Assembly (NCBI GenBank): GCA_964019415.1
Contig: OZ025886.1
Coordinates: forward strand, 151,788 to 215,787
DNA from: Ianthella basta
Taxonomy: Eukaryota; Porifera; Demospongiae; Verongiida; Ianthellidae
Length of the DNA stretch: 64,000 nt
Direction of reading: 5' to 3'
The number at the start of each line of letters is the position of its first letter. The stretch's first letter is position 1. Under the pieces are notes generated by a model. The model made no database searches. It saw nothing but the letters and a program-made list of their open reading frames with translations, and had not been told where the DNA came from. The position numbers and the translations under genes are program-made. Shown here piece by piece: positions 21,695 through 33,925 of this stretch.

Positions 21695-24600
21695 ATGGGG
21701 TCGACCAGTGCCGAGGCAGCTCTCCTTGCTCTCTTTATCTGCTCCATTGGTCAGTGGCACGGGTGAAGGCAGTTAGCAGTCATGATAGCGAGCAGGTCTG
21801 CCTCACTGCGCGACCTGCTTGCCGAAACAGGGTACAGTAACAATTATGGTCGAGGCTGCTGAGCACTCGAAGTAACCTAGTCCGCACACACCCTGAGCCG
21901 AAGCACCCTAGCCTAGTCTTGCGTCTCTGCTTGTGATGCTGTGTGGTGCCATACTCACTGCCTTCTCTTTCCAGGATTTCTGGCTCAAGCACAGGAATGT
22001 GGATTGGCCTTCTACTTTCGCCTTGACGGCTCCCCCCAAAGCGATCGTGTCATCTTCACTGGCCTCACAACTAAGGAAGTGGTGGAAAGTGGTAATACCA
22101 CAGTCGGGCATAGACTGACGTGTGCCTGCACCACCATTAAAGACCTCACTCCACTGCAATGGTTGGATGTGAATGGCCAGAAGGTTACTAAAAACACCAT
22201 TTCCGAACTGGTTGACTACAAACCAGCTCCCAAGCAGCCAGGGTCAGCTGTGCACCTTCGCATCAACAAAGATGGTTTCTCCTGTGCTGAGGCTGGTAGC
22301 TACACGTGTGTTGTTGGGACCAACACCAGGAGTGTACTGGTGACACCAATTGGTGAGTGCAGTGGGCAGTGTGTGTAGAAGTGACTTGTTGGCAATGTGC
22401 ACCAATCAGTAGACAGGAGTCTCAGTGGTAACATATACAGCAGTGGTACATTGTGTTGGGTCCACAGACACCACACGTCACACGTCTGTAGCATGACACA
22501 CTGTCTACATGTCTTCACTGATGGAGCTGTGTATTGAGTTGGTGATGTCACTGCTTCTCAGATCAGGAGTGTGGCCCTGTGAATGTTGCTGTGACAACCA
22601 GCCCCCCTGGTCCAGTTAGCATAGGGACGAACCTCACCCTCCAGTGCTCAGCAGACGACCCAACTAACTCAAATCTCACGTACAAGTGGCTCATGAATGG
22701 TATCCAGATCCGTGGAGAGTTCTCCCCCACCCTGATTTTGGGAGTGGCGGGCCCAGAGGATGGAGGGACCTACACCTGCCGTGTCAGCAACAGAGCTGGA
22801 CAGGGAGAAGCTAACGTCATTGTGGAAGTGATTGGTGAGTGTTTGTACCATGTGTGTGCATCACTGTTATTGTACAGGCTATCACTGTGAACACCATGTC
22901 TCTGTCGATTTTCCACTCCAAGCAGTTTCACTACCATTCAACTAATGGTATGTAGCAGTATGTTGTCTACAGTATTGAGCCCACTGTACACAGTTAATTA
23001 AAACTCCTTCCCCATCTAATACAATGACTAGTACATCTATTGCAATGGACCATGCATTGCTCAGTCGCAACCTCACTTATTAGTTAAACCCCCTGTGCTA
23101 ATGCATGTGAGGTAACTATGGGCTCGCTGGGTTTAACCCTGATCCAGTAGTATAATGTGCCCCCGTAATAGGGGTGTTTATGTTACTGGTATCCCACTGT
23201 ATAGCTAGACAGAGCAGGTATGTATGTATGTATGTAGCTGATACTGTGCTGACTTCTCTGGCCACTTGCAGAAATCAGCAGTCCTACCTTGAGCACCCCA
23301 GTGGAAGTGACGAACACCCTAGTGGAAGTGATGAGTACCCTAGTGGAAGTGATGAGTACCCCAGTAGAGGTGACGGGTACCCCAGTAGAGGTGACAAATA
23401 CCCCAATGGAAGTGATGAGTACCCAATTGGAAGTGACGAGGACCCCAGTGGAAGTGATGAGTACCCCAGTAGAGGTGACTAGTACCCCGGTGGAAGTGAT
23501 GAGTACCCAAGTGGAAGTGATGAGTACCCCAGTAGAGGTGACGAGTACCACAGTGGAAGTGATGAGTACCCAAGTGGAAGTGATGAGCACCCCAGTAGAG
23601 GTGACGAGTACCCCTGTAGAGGTGATGAGTACCCCAATGGAAGTGATGAGTACCCAAGTGGAAGTGACGAGTTCCCCAGTAGAGGTGACGAGTACCCCAG
23701 TGGAAGTGATGAGTACCCAAGTGGAAGTGACGAGCACCCCAGTGGAAGTGATGAGCACCCCAGTAGAGGTGACGAGTACCCCAGTAGAGGTGACAAATAC
23801 CCCAATGGAAGTGATGAGTACCCAATTGGAAGTGACGAGGACCCCAGTGGAAGTGAAGAGTACCCCAGTAGAGGTGACTAGTACCCCGGTGGAAGTGATG
23901 AGTACCCAAGTGGAAGTGATGAGTACCCCAGTAGAGGTGACGAGTACTACAGTGGAAGTGATGAGTACCCAAGTGGAAGTGATGAGCACCCCAGTAGAGG
24001 TGACGAGTACCCCTGTAGAGGTGATGAGTACCCCAATGGAAGTGATGAGTACCCAAGTGGAAGTGACGAGTTCCCCAGTAGAGGTGACGAGTACCCCAGT
24101 GGAAGTGATGAGTACCCAAGTGGAAGTGACGAGCACCCCAGTGGAAGTGATGAGCACCCCAGTAGAGGTGACGAGTACCACAGTGGAAGTGATGAGTACC
24201 CTAGTGGAAGTGATGAGCATCCCAGTAGAGGTGACGAGCACCCCAGTAGAGGTGACGAGTACCACAGTGGAAGTGACGAATACTCAAGTGGAAGTGATGA
24301 GCACCCTAGTGGAAGTGATGAGTACCCCAGTGGAAGTGACGAGTATCCAAGTGGAAGTGATGAGTACCCCAGTAGAGGTGACAAGTACCCCAGTAGAGGT
24401 GACGAGTACTCCAGTGGAAGTGATGAGTACCCAAGTGGAAGTGACGAGGTCCCCAGTAGAGGTGACAAGTATCCCAGTGGAAGTGATGAGTACCCAAGTG
24501 GAAGTGATGAGTACCCCAGTAGAGGTGACGAGTACCCCAGTAGAGGTGACGAGTGCCCCAGTGAAAGTAGTGAGTACCCAAGTGGAAGTGACAAGCACCC

Positions 24601-26851
24601 CAGTGCAAGTGATGAGTTCCCTAGTGGAAGTGACGAGTATCCCACTAAAAGTGATGAGTACTCCATTGCAGGTGACTAGTATCCCAGTAGGAGTGACAAG
24701 TGTTCCAATTGAGGTGACAGCCACCACAGTAGAGGTGATTGCTACACTAGGCGAGGAATCTTCTACTCCTGTGGAAGCAACATTCACCTCAGTGAAGGTG
24801 AGAGGTACTTCAGTGGAGATAACTCCTACTCCAGTAGCAGTGACGAGTATAGTGAAGATCAGTGTTCCATTGGAGGTGTCAAAAAGTGTCCCGAGTTCTC
24901 CTGTCAGTGCAGTGATGACACTTCTCTCAATTACTTCAATAGCAACCACTTCATTTCCTTCAAGCTCAGCAATGGATGGTGGTTTTGTCTTCAGCACCTC
25001 AGTCATTGTCTCAGACACCCCAGGTGGCACCTCCAGTGCTCCAGTCGGCACCTCCAGTACTCCAGTCAGCACCTCCAGTGCTCCAGTCGGCACCTCCAGT
25101 ACTCCAGTCAGCACCTCCAGTACTCTAGTCGGCACCTCCAGTACTCCAGTAATGGTGCTGCCCTCCACTTATGTTGCTGCACCTAGCTCAGCCAAGCCTT
25201 CCATTTCCCCCAGCCCAAGTCCCTCAGTAGATCCTCGACTTCCCGCAGATGTAAGTGTACCCCTCCCAACTGTCACTGATGGAGCAGTTTCAATCACTTT
25301 GATGTGGTCCAAGCCAACACTTGACATGGGACTAACTGGCTATAACGTGCAATACAGCTGGGAGAGCATGTGGGACCCAAACCAGTTTGTGAAACGGCAG
25401 TCAGAGCTGAAAACAATGTCTGTGAATGTCAGTAATACCTCATACACAGTACAAGATGCAGAGGGTTTTGCTGAATACTGCTTTGAAGTGTCAGCCCTGT
25501 ACGAAGGAGGAGTGGAGTCACCTGCAGCACCCAAAGAGTGTACCTCCACACCTGAGACCAGTGAGTGAACATTGGACTACTTGATGTCTAGCAGTTGACT
25601 CCACCACATGGGGAGTGTCTGACCCCAACATCTGCCTCTCCCCACCCCCACAGAGCCCTCTCCTCCACAGAACCTCAGTCAAGTAGGTGGTTATGTGACC
25701 ACTTCCAGTGTCCGACTGCATTGGGATGCCCCAGACACTCCCAATGGGAACATCATACTATTCAAGGTGGCATACTTATCAATTGTGAAGGATTGTTAAA
25801 GTGGACAGGATGACCAAGCACCCCAACTCCTCTTCTCCCTCCCCCTCCCTCCTGTTCCCTCCCCCTCCCCCTTCCCCCCTCCCTCTCCCTCCCCCTTCCT
25901 CCCCCTCCCCCTTCCCCCCCCCCCCCCCCACTGTAGGTGTACTACCAATCTGGAAGAGCTGCCCGCCAGTACCAGGTCAGTGACTGGTACGGCCAAGAGT
26001 ATGTGGTCTTGGACGGGTTGGACCCCAGCACTGAGTACTACATCAATGTGACAGCTGTGACAGTCACTGAGAGTGACACCAGTAATGGACTCAGGGTGAC
26101 AACACTTCCTGACACAGGTGGTGAGCAACACTGCATGTGTGTAGATATGTTCATGTGTGAGTATGTGAGCTGGCATGTGTGTGTCTGTTTGTGCTATGTA
26201 AGTCATGTTCTCTCTTGTTCTCTTGTAGGAGCTGCTGGAAGTACATCAATGATTTGGATTGTTGCTGTGATTTTGATAGCACTAGTGATAGTAGCCATTT
26301 TTGTATTGGCTGTGGGCATTAGGTGAGTGTGATGTCATGTGATGTCATGTGACGCCATGTCTTGTATCATGTTAACATACCTTAGGGTACTGTTATTAGT
26401 GGGTAGTCATTTAGTTAATTTTAGCAGATTTAATAAATTTACTTCAATTTGTACCCATTAAGATTATTCAAATTTCAAATTTTAGCAGGTTTCAAATGTC
26501 AAACTTGCTAGCATTAATATCCCCACCAATTGCATATGCTCAATAACATTAGTACCCATAGAGGTACTCCATGTACAGCCTACCTGGTCTGTCCATGCAA
26601 TGTGTGTCTGTGTGTGCAAGTGATGCAGGTTTGCTCCACTCGCTGCTCTTCCACTTCTTAGGTTGTTTGTCCTGGTGAATCGGCACTGTGATAAAGAGAG
26701 TGAGAAGGCACACAAATACTTCTCTGTTGAACTGAAGGAGAGAGGAGAGCAGGAGAAAGATGCTGAGGGCACCAATGATGATGAGGAAGACCACACCACC
26801 CTGACATGCTACTGCTGGGGGAAGCGTAGAGAGAGCAGTGAACTGCAGTAA
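21695..26851 (+). CDS. Gene C: Ig-Ig-mucin stalk-FN3-FN3-TM receptor, eight exons (1191 aa)
   Basis: Exons: 21695-21749, 21975-22352, 22562-22834, 23272-25560, 25654-25766, 25937-26120, 26229-26322, 26662-26851. Exon 1 is a signal peptide (MGSTSAEAALLALFICSI; its donor GTCAGT is weak). Exon 2 is a divergent Ig domain (RLTCAC...LQWLDVNG...GSYTCVVG). Exon 3 is a canonical Ig domain (LTLQCSADDP, YKWLMNG, DGGTYTCRVSNRAG). Exon 4 starts with about 70 copies of V-E-V-[T/M]-S-T-P, then a GTSSTPVST-type stretch, then FN3 number 1 (residues about 891-998). Exons 5 and 6 form FN3 number 2. Exon 7 is a TM helix (MIWIVAVILIALVIVAIFVL). Exon 8 is a 63-residue tail with KYFSVEL (a YxxPhi-type sorting motif), an acidic run and HTTLTCYCW. 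The role is unknown; surface recognition is inferred. Confidence 0.85.
23290..24880 (+). repeat. 21-bp coding minisatellite (7-residue VEV[T/M]STP repeat) in gene C
   Basis: About 70 units of GTAGAGGTGACGAGTACCCC-type text. Blocks of several units are themselves duplicated (the region near 23290-23790 is echoed near 23790-24180). The unit is in frame and encodes a Thr/Ser/Pro-rich, probably O-glycosylated stalk. All three minus-strand frames also stay open here, which is a by-product. Confidence 0.9.
25800..25935 (+). repeat. Expanded polypyrimidine tract in the FN3-splitting intron of gene C
   Basis: CCCTCCCCCTCCCT-type run ending at the acceptor CACTGTAG. Gene D (32270-32585) and gene E (45790-46010) have the same tract at different lengths. 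Confidence 0.85.
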
Positions 26852-27310
26852 ATAGGTCATGAACAATTTAGTGAACAGTGCAGCAGTGAATAGATTGTGA
26901 TTTGGTGTGGGCAACAACCTGCAGAGCAGTATAATGATTTGACAGGTTCAGTTTTAAGATCCATGCATCATTACATAGTGCTAATTACTTTGTCTGCACA
27001 ATTGCAAGCTGTCCTTTAACCTTGTGCAATACACAGTGTCTAGAGTGCATGTATATATTGCTCTAGGACTGCTCTGGAATTTACTGCATGCATGTGTAAA
27101 ACCCCACCTATGTTGGATGGTCAATGGATTAATACCCAGATGTTGCTGTATAATTCATGGATTAAGTCATACACTATTGGCCTGCAGTGTGTAATTTACA
27201 AAATTTCGGAGGAACATAGCTACAGTGCACAAATTGTTAACATTGAGTTCAGCTGGGTTCAGTGCAAACTGGCCCCTCAGCTTGGTGAGTGCTGACAGGA
27301 AGGGAGCATA
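26852..27310. other. 3' flank of gene C, duplicated after gene D
   Basis: Text such as CAATACACAGTGTCTAGAGT and GGTTCAGTGCAAACTGGCCC recurs at 33600-33890. No gene seen. It marks the extent of the duplicated C/D module. Confidence 0.6.
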
Positions 27311-27311
27311 C

Positions 27312-27660
27312 TCATCTTGACACATCATTGTGAGTGTGAGGTTTCACTTTGCTGGACTCATGAGAGCAGTCATGGACACACACATACACACTCATGTCTT
27401 GTTCTGATATATTCCTCCCTTCGATTGTTTGCTTGACAGTGAATGAGCTGTCCCAAGGGCAGGTTGTGGTAAAGTTCACATCTTTATCCATTGGAGTATC
27501 TGGGTCAAGGGAGGCCACACATGTCAGCCGTGCAGCTGTAGTTCCCATATAGTGTATAGATCTGGGGAGTGCCACCAGAGACAGTGCACTCCAGTGTGAC
27601 ATTGCTGCCTTCTAGCACCGCCAGTGACATGGTCGTAACATGTACACTGAAATCTAAATG
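27312..27660 (-). pseudogene. Ig-domain gene remnant, antisense, after gene C
   Basis: Minus-strand text reads SVHVTTMSLAVLEGSNVTLE, CTVSGGTPQIY, then GNYSCTA, which are the B-, C- and F-strand landmarks of an Ig domain. The middle of the domain is missing compared with the copy at 33926-34500. The second piece is in another frame: TCVASLDPDTPM ... SFTVKQTIEGRNISEQDMSV. It is a decayed host gene fragment carried along with the duplicated module. Confidence 0.6.
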
Positions 27661-27997
27661 AATGTAAGTTTGGTGATTGGTTATTGGTGTGTTTTGATGG
27701 CGGCGGCACGTTTGGTGATGGCAGCGGTTGGACAGCTCAGACGCTGTCATGCCGAGTTGAAGTACCATTTCCCAAAATGAGCCGGAGAGAAAGGGTGTAC
27801 CTCGCTTGTGAGGAGGGTAATTCCAGGGAACCTGTTTAAGATAGTTCGAAGATCTGGACGGAAACATCAGCACGCGCGCGTGCACACACACCATAGATAG
27901 TAAAAACCACTATCTATGCACACACACACGTACAAGTGTCCACTTGTATGGCACAAAATTTACTGCTAACCGCAGTACGTGCATCCGCTGGACGAAG

Positions 27998-30900
27998 ATG
28001 GATCGAGCTGGACGGCGTCCTTTTCCTCTCCTTTGCCTCCTCTGTATCGGTAAGCTGAGCCGTCGCTGCTTTACAGCGCCCACCTGCTGCCTTACTGCCG
28101 CGGTACGTACGTACGTACGTAGCTACGTATCTCCCGCCTTTTAATGTGTGTAGAAGTTATAGGAATATGTACCAACAGTTACACACGTATACGTACATGC
28201 ACAAACGCATCGCTGTCTCTGCCATCCTTCTGTAGTACTGTCCACAACTGCCCAGCAATGTGCGTTGAGGCTCTACTTTACCTCTGCAAGTCAAGCCAAC
28301 CGTGTTGTGTTCACTGGCCTCACAGCAGAAGAGAAGGCGACAAGGGATAATTCCACCCTTGGTAGCAGACTGACTTGTGGCTGTACTGACATGGAAGGAC
28401 TCGTTCCAGTGCATTGGTTGGATAACATTGGAATAGTGCTCCCTGAAGACGATAGGAACAGAGAACTGGTCGACTACAGGATAACTAGCAAACAACCAGG
28501 GACAGCTGTGCACCTTCGTATCAATAGAGACGGTTTCTCCTGTGCTGAGGCTGGTAGCTACACGTGTGTTGTTGGGACCAACAACAGGAGTGTACTGGTG
28601 ACACCAGTTGGTGAGTGCAGCGAATAGTGTGTGTAGAAGTGACTTGTTGGCAATGTGCACCAATCAGTAGACAGGAGTCTCAGTGGTAACATATACAGCA
28701 GTGGTACATTGTGTTGGGTTCACAGACACCACACGTCACACGTCTGTAGCATGACACACTGTCTACATGTCACTGCTTCTCAGGTCAGGAGTGTGGCCCT
28801 ATGAATGTTGCCGTGACAACCAGCCCCCCCGGTCCAGTTAGCATAGGGACGAACCTCACCCTCCAGTGCTCAGCAGACGACCCAACTAACTCAAGTCTCA
28901 CGTACAAGTGGCTCATGAATGGTACCCAGATCTCTGGAGAGTTCTCCCCCACCCTGATGTTGGGAGTGGCGGGCCCAGAGGATGGAGGGACCTACACCTG
29001 CCGTGTTAGCAACAGAGCTGGACAGGGAGAAGCTAACGTCATTGTGGAAGTGATTGGTGAGTGGCTAACTGTTGCTGGTACCATGGTAACATGACTACAG
29101 GTGCGGGTGTGTATGTGACTCGAGTGTCCCCTTGGCTAAATCAGTAAACCAATGTAACATATACATCTATGAAGAGGGTTGCTATGATTTTTACAGTGGT
29201 AACTATTCTAAAAGGAGAGACATGCTGGTCGGGGATAGGCCTACAAATGTCCACTGTGAAGGTGCACAAAATAAGATAATAACATAGTTGATCGTGAGCT
29301 CAGAGCTGTTTAGCTATGTACTTATGTTATCATCCATCAGTTCCTTGGCCTGCCTGTCGATCTCTTTCCTCCCAACTCATTAGCATAAATCTTCTTGACC
29401 AATCTAGTGTCTTCCATTTCTGCTGACTTTGTTTCCAATCCTCTTGCCTCTGCCAGATTGAGTTATGAACAGCTTCTTCATTGACTAGTTCCTGTCTTGC
29501 CTCCATATTGCTGACGTGGTCATTTCATCTTACCCATGCTGTACTCTGTGGGCATTTCATTTCAAAGCTTGCACTTTTGACTCCTACCTCACCTGTTGGG
29601 TCCGTACCTCACATCCATGTACATATGAAGGCTATACTTACTAAACACTCATTAGTCACCTTACAGTCAGTCATATGTATTATGTTGTGAACTGCAGTGA
29701 CTAGCTACCAATATTCCTTACAACCTGTAATGTGCTATATAGTATATATGTTACGTGCATACCTCCAACCTGCACAAACCTCCAACTATTGCCCACGTGA
29801 CTATGTTATATACATAGCTGCATCTCAGTCACCAATCAACACCCTTCACATCATTAATATAACGTTTCTGCCTAAATCACATTTGTGATGCTCTCTACGC
29901 ACCCCTCACTCAGTGATGGTGGTGTTGAATGTATTGGGTCTCAATCTTTATGCAGTGAGTCTGTCACCCACCCAAGTGGAGGTGACCAGTACCCCAATGG
30001 AGGTGATCAGTGTCCCAGTGGAGGTGACTGGTACCCCAGTGGAGGTGAACGGTACCCCAATGGAGGTGACCAGTGACCCAGTGGAGATGACCAGTACCCC
30101 AGTGAAGGTGACCAGTACCCCAATGGAGGTGACCAGTGTCCCAGTGGAGGTGACCAGTGTCCCAGTGGAGGTGACCAGTGCCCCAGTGGAGGTGACTGGT
30201 ATCCCAGTGGAGGTGGCCAGTACCCCAGTGGAAGTGACCAGTACCTCAATGGAGGTGACCGGTACCGCAGTGGAGGTGACCGGTACCCCAGAGGAGGTGA
30301 CCAGTACCCCGGTGGAGGTGACCCGTACCCCAGTGGAGGTGACCGGTACCCCAGTGGAGGTGACCAGTACCATGGCAGAGCCCTCCAGCACCCCAGTGGA
30401 GCCTACGACTTCCCCCGGCACTGTGAGACTGGTGAATGGGTCAGGACCACATGAAGGACGAGTTGACATTTTCTACAATGGCATTTGGGGCACTGTGTGC
30501 GACAATGACTGGAGTATCAAAGATGGATTGGTGGTGTGTCTCCAACTGGGCTACCCTGGGGTTGAGACCACATACAAGAGCGCACATTTTGGAGAAGGGA
30601 CTGGCCCAATTTTGCTTGACAATCTGCAATGCACTGGTAGTGAGAGCAACCTCCTACAGTGTCCAAGTGGTAAAGTTAACTGTGAGCATGATGAAGATGC
30701 CGGAGTAACATGTGTCACTACTTCAGTTGTTTCCTCAAGAATGCCAGTTACTTCAATTGCTATCTCCAGTTCCTTATTTGTTGGTTTAAGTACCTCATTT
30801 GTTGACACCAGTCCCCCAATTTTCACCTCCATTACCCCAGATGTTAACTTTAATATTCCAGTGGTCTCATCAACTACCCTACCTGTTGCTTCCAGTGTCC

Positions 30901-33381
30901 CTGTAGACTACTCCAGTACTCCAGTAGTCCCCTCAGGCAGCCACAGACTTGAATCCAGTACCCCAGATCTTGCCTTAAGTATCCCAGTTTTCATCTCTAG
31001 TACCCCTGATGTCTCCTCAAGTACCTCAACAGCTGATTTTAATACTCCAGTGTTTGACTCCAGTACACCAGTAGTCATGTCGGGCAGCCAAATTGTTGAA
31101 TCTGGTACCCCAGTTCTTGCCTCAGGTACCCCAGTTGTCATCTCCAGTACCCTTGATGCTTCCTCTAGTATCTCAACAACCAACTCCATTGCTCCAGTTT
31201 TTGATTCCAGTACCCCAGTTTTTGCCTCAGGTACCCCAGTTGTCATCTCCAGTATCCTTGACGCTTCCTCTAGTATCTCAACAACTGACTCTATTACTCC
31301 AGTTTTTGACTCCAGTACCCCAGTTCTAATCTTAGGTACCCCATTTGTCATCTCCAGTACCCCTGATGTTTCCTCAAGTATCTCAACAACCGACTCCATT
31401 ACTCCAGTTTTTGACTACAGTACCCCAGTTTTCATCTCAGGTACCCCAGTTGTCATTTTCAGTACCCCTGATGTCTCTCCAAGCACCTCGGCAACTGACT
31501 CTATTACTCCAGCTTTGGACTTCAATTCTCCATTTTTCTTCACTACACAAGTTACTGTCTCAAGTACTCCAGTAGTGACTCCAGCCTCCACTTCTGTTAC
31601 TGCAACTACTTCAGTTCAGCCTTCCATTTCCCCCAGCCCAAGTCCCTCAGTAGATCCTCGACTTCCCACAGATGTAAGTGTACCCCCCCCAACTGTCACT
31701 GATGGAGCAGTTCCAATCACTTTGATGTGGTCCAAGCCAACACTTGACATGGGACTAAGTGGCTATAATGTGCAATACAGCTGGGAGAGCATGTGGGACC
31801 CAAACCAGTTTGTGAAACGGCAGTCAGAGCTGAAAACAATGTCTGTGAATGTCAGTAATACCTCATACACAGTACAAGATGCAGAGGGTTTTGCTGAATA
31901 CTGCTTTGAAGTGTCAGCCCTGTATGAAGGAGGAGCGGAGTCACCTGCAGCACCCGAAGAGTGTACCTCCACACCTGAGACCAGTGAGTGAATATTGGAC
32001 TACTTGATGTCTAGCAGTTGACTCCACCACATGGGGAGTGTCTGACCCCACCTCCTGCCTCTCCCCACCCCCACAGAGCCCTCTCCTCCACAGAACCTCA
32101 GTCAAGTAGGTGGTTATATGACCACTTCCAGTGTCCGACTGCATTGGGATGCCCCAGACACTCCCAATGGGAACATCATACTATTCAAGGTGACATACCA
32201 TGAAGGCTTACAAGAGCTCAACAAATTAATGACCATTATAACTAACCATGCCACCCCTCCTCTCCTTCCATATACATCTGGATTCCCCCCTCTCCCTCCC
32301 CTCCCCATCCCCATCCCCTCCCTCTCCCTCCCCTCCTCTCCCCATCTCCTCCCCCTCCCCCTCCCCATCCCCATCCCCTCCCTCTCCCTCCCTCCCCCTC
32401 CTTCCCTCTCCCTCCCCCTCCCTCCTCCTCTCCCTCCCCCTCCTTCTCCCTCCCTCCCCCTCCATCCCCCTCTCCCTCCCCCTCCTCCTTCCTCCCCTCC
32501 TTCCCCCTCCCTCCCCCTCTCCCTCCCCCTCCCCCTCCCCTCCCCTCCCCTCCCCTCCCTCCACCTTCCTCTCTCCCCCCCACTGTAGGTGTACTACCAA
32601 TCTGGAGGAGCTGCCCGCCAGTACCAGGTCAGTGACTGGTACGGCCAAGAGTATGTGGTCTTGGACAGGTTGGACCACAACACTGAGTACTACATCACTA
32701 TGACAGCTGCGACTGCCACACTTGAGAGTGACAGAAGTAATGGTCTCAGGGTGATGACACTTCCTGTGGGTGAGTACCATATCACACACACACAACAACA
32801 CTATGTGTACATGTGAGCATTTGTGAGTATGCGAACACTTGAGTGCATGCATGTACATATATACTTGAAAGCACATGTGTGTGTGAGAGTACTTACCATC
32901 ATGTGTGTGTGTATGCAGTGCGCACGTGTGTGTCTGTTTGTGCTATGTAAGTCATGTTCTCTCTTGTTCCCTTGTAGGAGCTGCTGGAAGTAGGTCAATG
33001 ATTTGGATTGTTGCTGTAATTTTGATAGCACTAGCGATAGCAGCCATTGTTGTATTTGTTGTGGGAATTAGGTGAGTGTGATGTCATGTCATGTCATGTC
33101 ATGTCATGTGAAGTCATGTGGTGTTGTGTAATGTCAGTATACAATGCACACTGCACATCACCGTACCTGTCATAGCCTACCTGGTCTGTTCGTACAAATG
33201 ATGAAGGTTTGCTCCACTCGCTGCTCTTCCACTTCTTAGATTGTTTGTCCTGGTGAATCGGCACTGCAATAAAAAGAGTGAGAAGGCACACAAGTACTTC
33301 TCTGTTGAACTGAAGGAGAGAGGAGAGCAGGAGAAAGATGCTGAGGGCACCAATGATGACAAGAAGACCACACCACCCTGA
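27998..33381 (+). CDS. Gene D: Ig-Ig-stalk-SRCR-stalk-FN3-FN3-TM receptor, eight exons (1085 aa)
   Basis: Exons: 27998-28049, 28236-28610, 28784-29056, 29956-31983, 32077-32189, 32589-32769, 32978-33071, 33240-33381. Signal peptide MDRAGRRPFPLLCLLCI. Outer Ig (ALRLYFTSA, SRLTCGCTD, GSYTCVVG), then inner Ig almost identical to gene C. Exon 4 encodes the VEVTSTP repeat (residues about 240-372), an SRCR domain (about 387-487; GRVDIFYNGIWGTVCDN, six cysteines as in group A), a long Ser/Thr/Pro/Val stalk and FN3 number 1. FN3 number 2, TM helix and tail follow. The tail keeps HKYFSVELKERGEQEKDAEG, but relative to gene C a one-base difference after GGCACCAATGAT changes the frame, so it ends DDKKTTPP without the TCYCW end. 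SRCR domains bind proteins and polyanions. Confidence 0.85.
29310..29600 (-). mobile_element. LINE-derived fragment in gene D intron 3
   Basis: Antisense text includes MEDTRLVKKIYANELGGKRS then TGRPRN, the end of the reverse-transcriptase C-terminal region common to many non-LTR elements (GHV.RM.D.R..KK....G.R..GRPR). Other frames hold DHVSNME-like upstream text, so several frameshifts are present. A sister copy lies in gene E's intron (43975-44250), so the insertion predates the D/E duplication. Confidence 0.5.
29974..30370 (+). repeat. 21-bp coding repeat (VEVTSTP) in gene D
   Basis: About 19 units of GTGGAGGTGACCAGTACCCC type, in frame in exon 4. The sequence is closer to the units at 63880-64000 (gene G) than to those of gene C. 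Confidence 0.9.
32270..32586 (+). repeat. C/T-rich expansion before the FN3 acceptor of gene D
   Basis: About 300 bp of CCCTCCCCCTCCC variants, the longest polypyrimidine tract among the three paralogues, ending at CACTGTAG. Confidence 0.85.
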
Positions 33382-33925
33382 CATGCTACTGCTGAGGGAA
33401 GCATAGAGAGAACAGTGAACAGCATTGAATAGGTCATGAACAATTTAGTAAGCTGTGAACAGCAGTGAATAGGTTATGATTTGGTGTGGGCAACAACCTG
33501 CAGAGCAGTATAATGATTTGACAGGTTCAGTTTTAAGATCCATGCATCATTACGTAGCGCTAACTTTGTCTGCACAGTTGCAAGCTGTCCTTTAACCTTG
33601 TGCAATACACAGTGTCTAGAGTGCATGTATATATTGCTCTAGGACTGCTCTGGAATTTACTGCATGCATGTGTAAAAACCCCACCTATGGTGGATGGTCA
33701 ATGGATTAATACCAGATGTTGCTTTATAATTAATCAGATGTTGCTTTATAATTCATGGATTAAGTCATACACTATTGGCCTGCAGTGTGTACAGTAATTT
33801 ACAAAACTTCAGAGGAACATAGCTACAGTGCACAAATTGTTAACATTGAGTTCAGCTGGGTTCAGTGCAAACTGGCCCCTCAGCTTGGTGAGTGCTGACA
33901 GGAAGGGAGCATACTCATCTTGATG
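33382..33925. other. 3' flank of gene D
   Basis: Paralogous to 26852-27310. No gene seen. Confidence 0.6.

Noticed and set aside
21457-21747. Minus-strand 96-codon frame overlapping the start of gene C
   Set aside because: No domain; the plus strand there encodes a good signal peptide exon.
23183-25168. Long minus-strand frames (up to 360 codons) opposite the gene C stalk
   Set aside because: A 21-bp in-frame coding repeat stays open on both strands; the plus frame has splice sites, FN3 and TM context, the minus frames do not.
32190-32588. Read-through of FN3 exon 5 into VTYHEGLQEL in gene D
   Set aside because: FN3 alignment requires LFK to join VYYQSG at the acceptor before 32589 (phase 0), as in C and E; the intervening text is intron.
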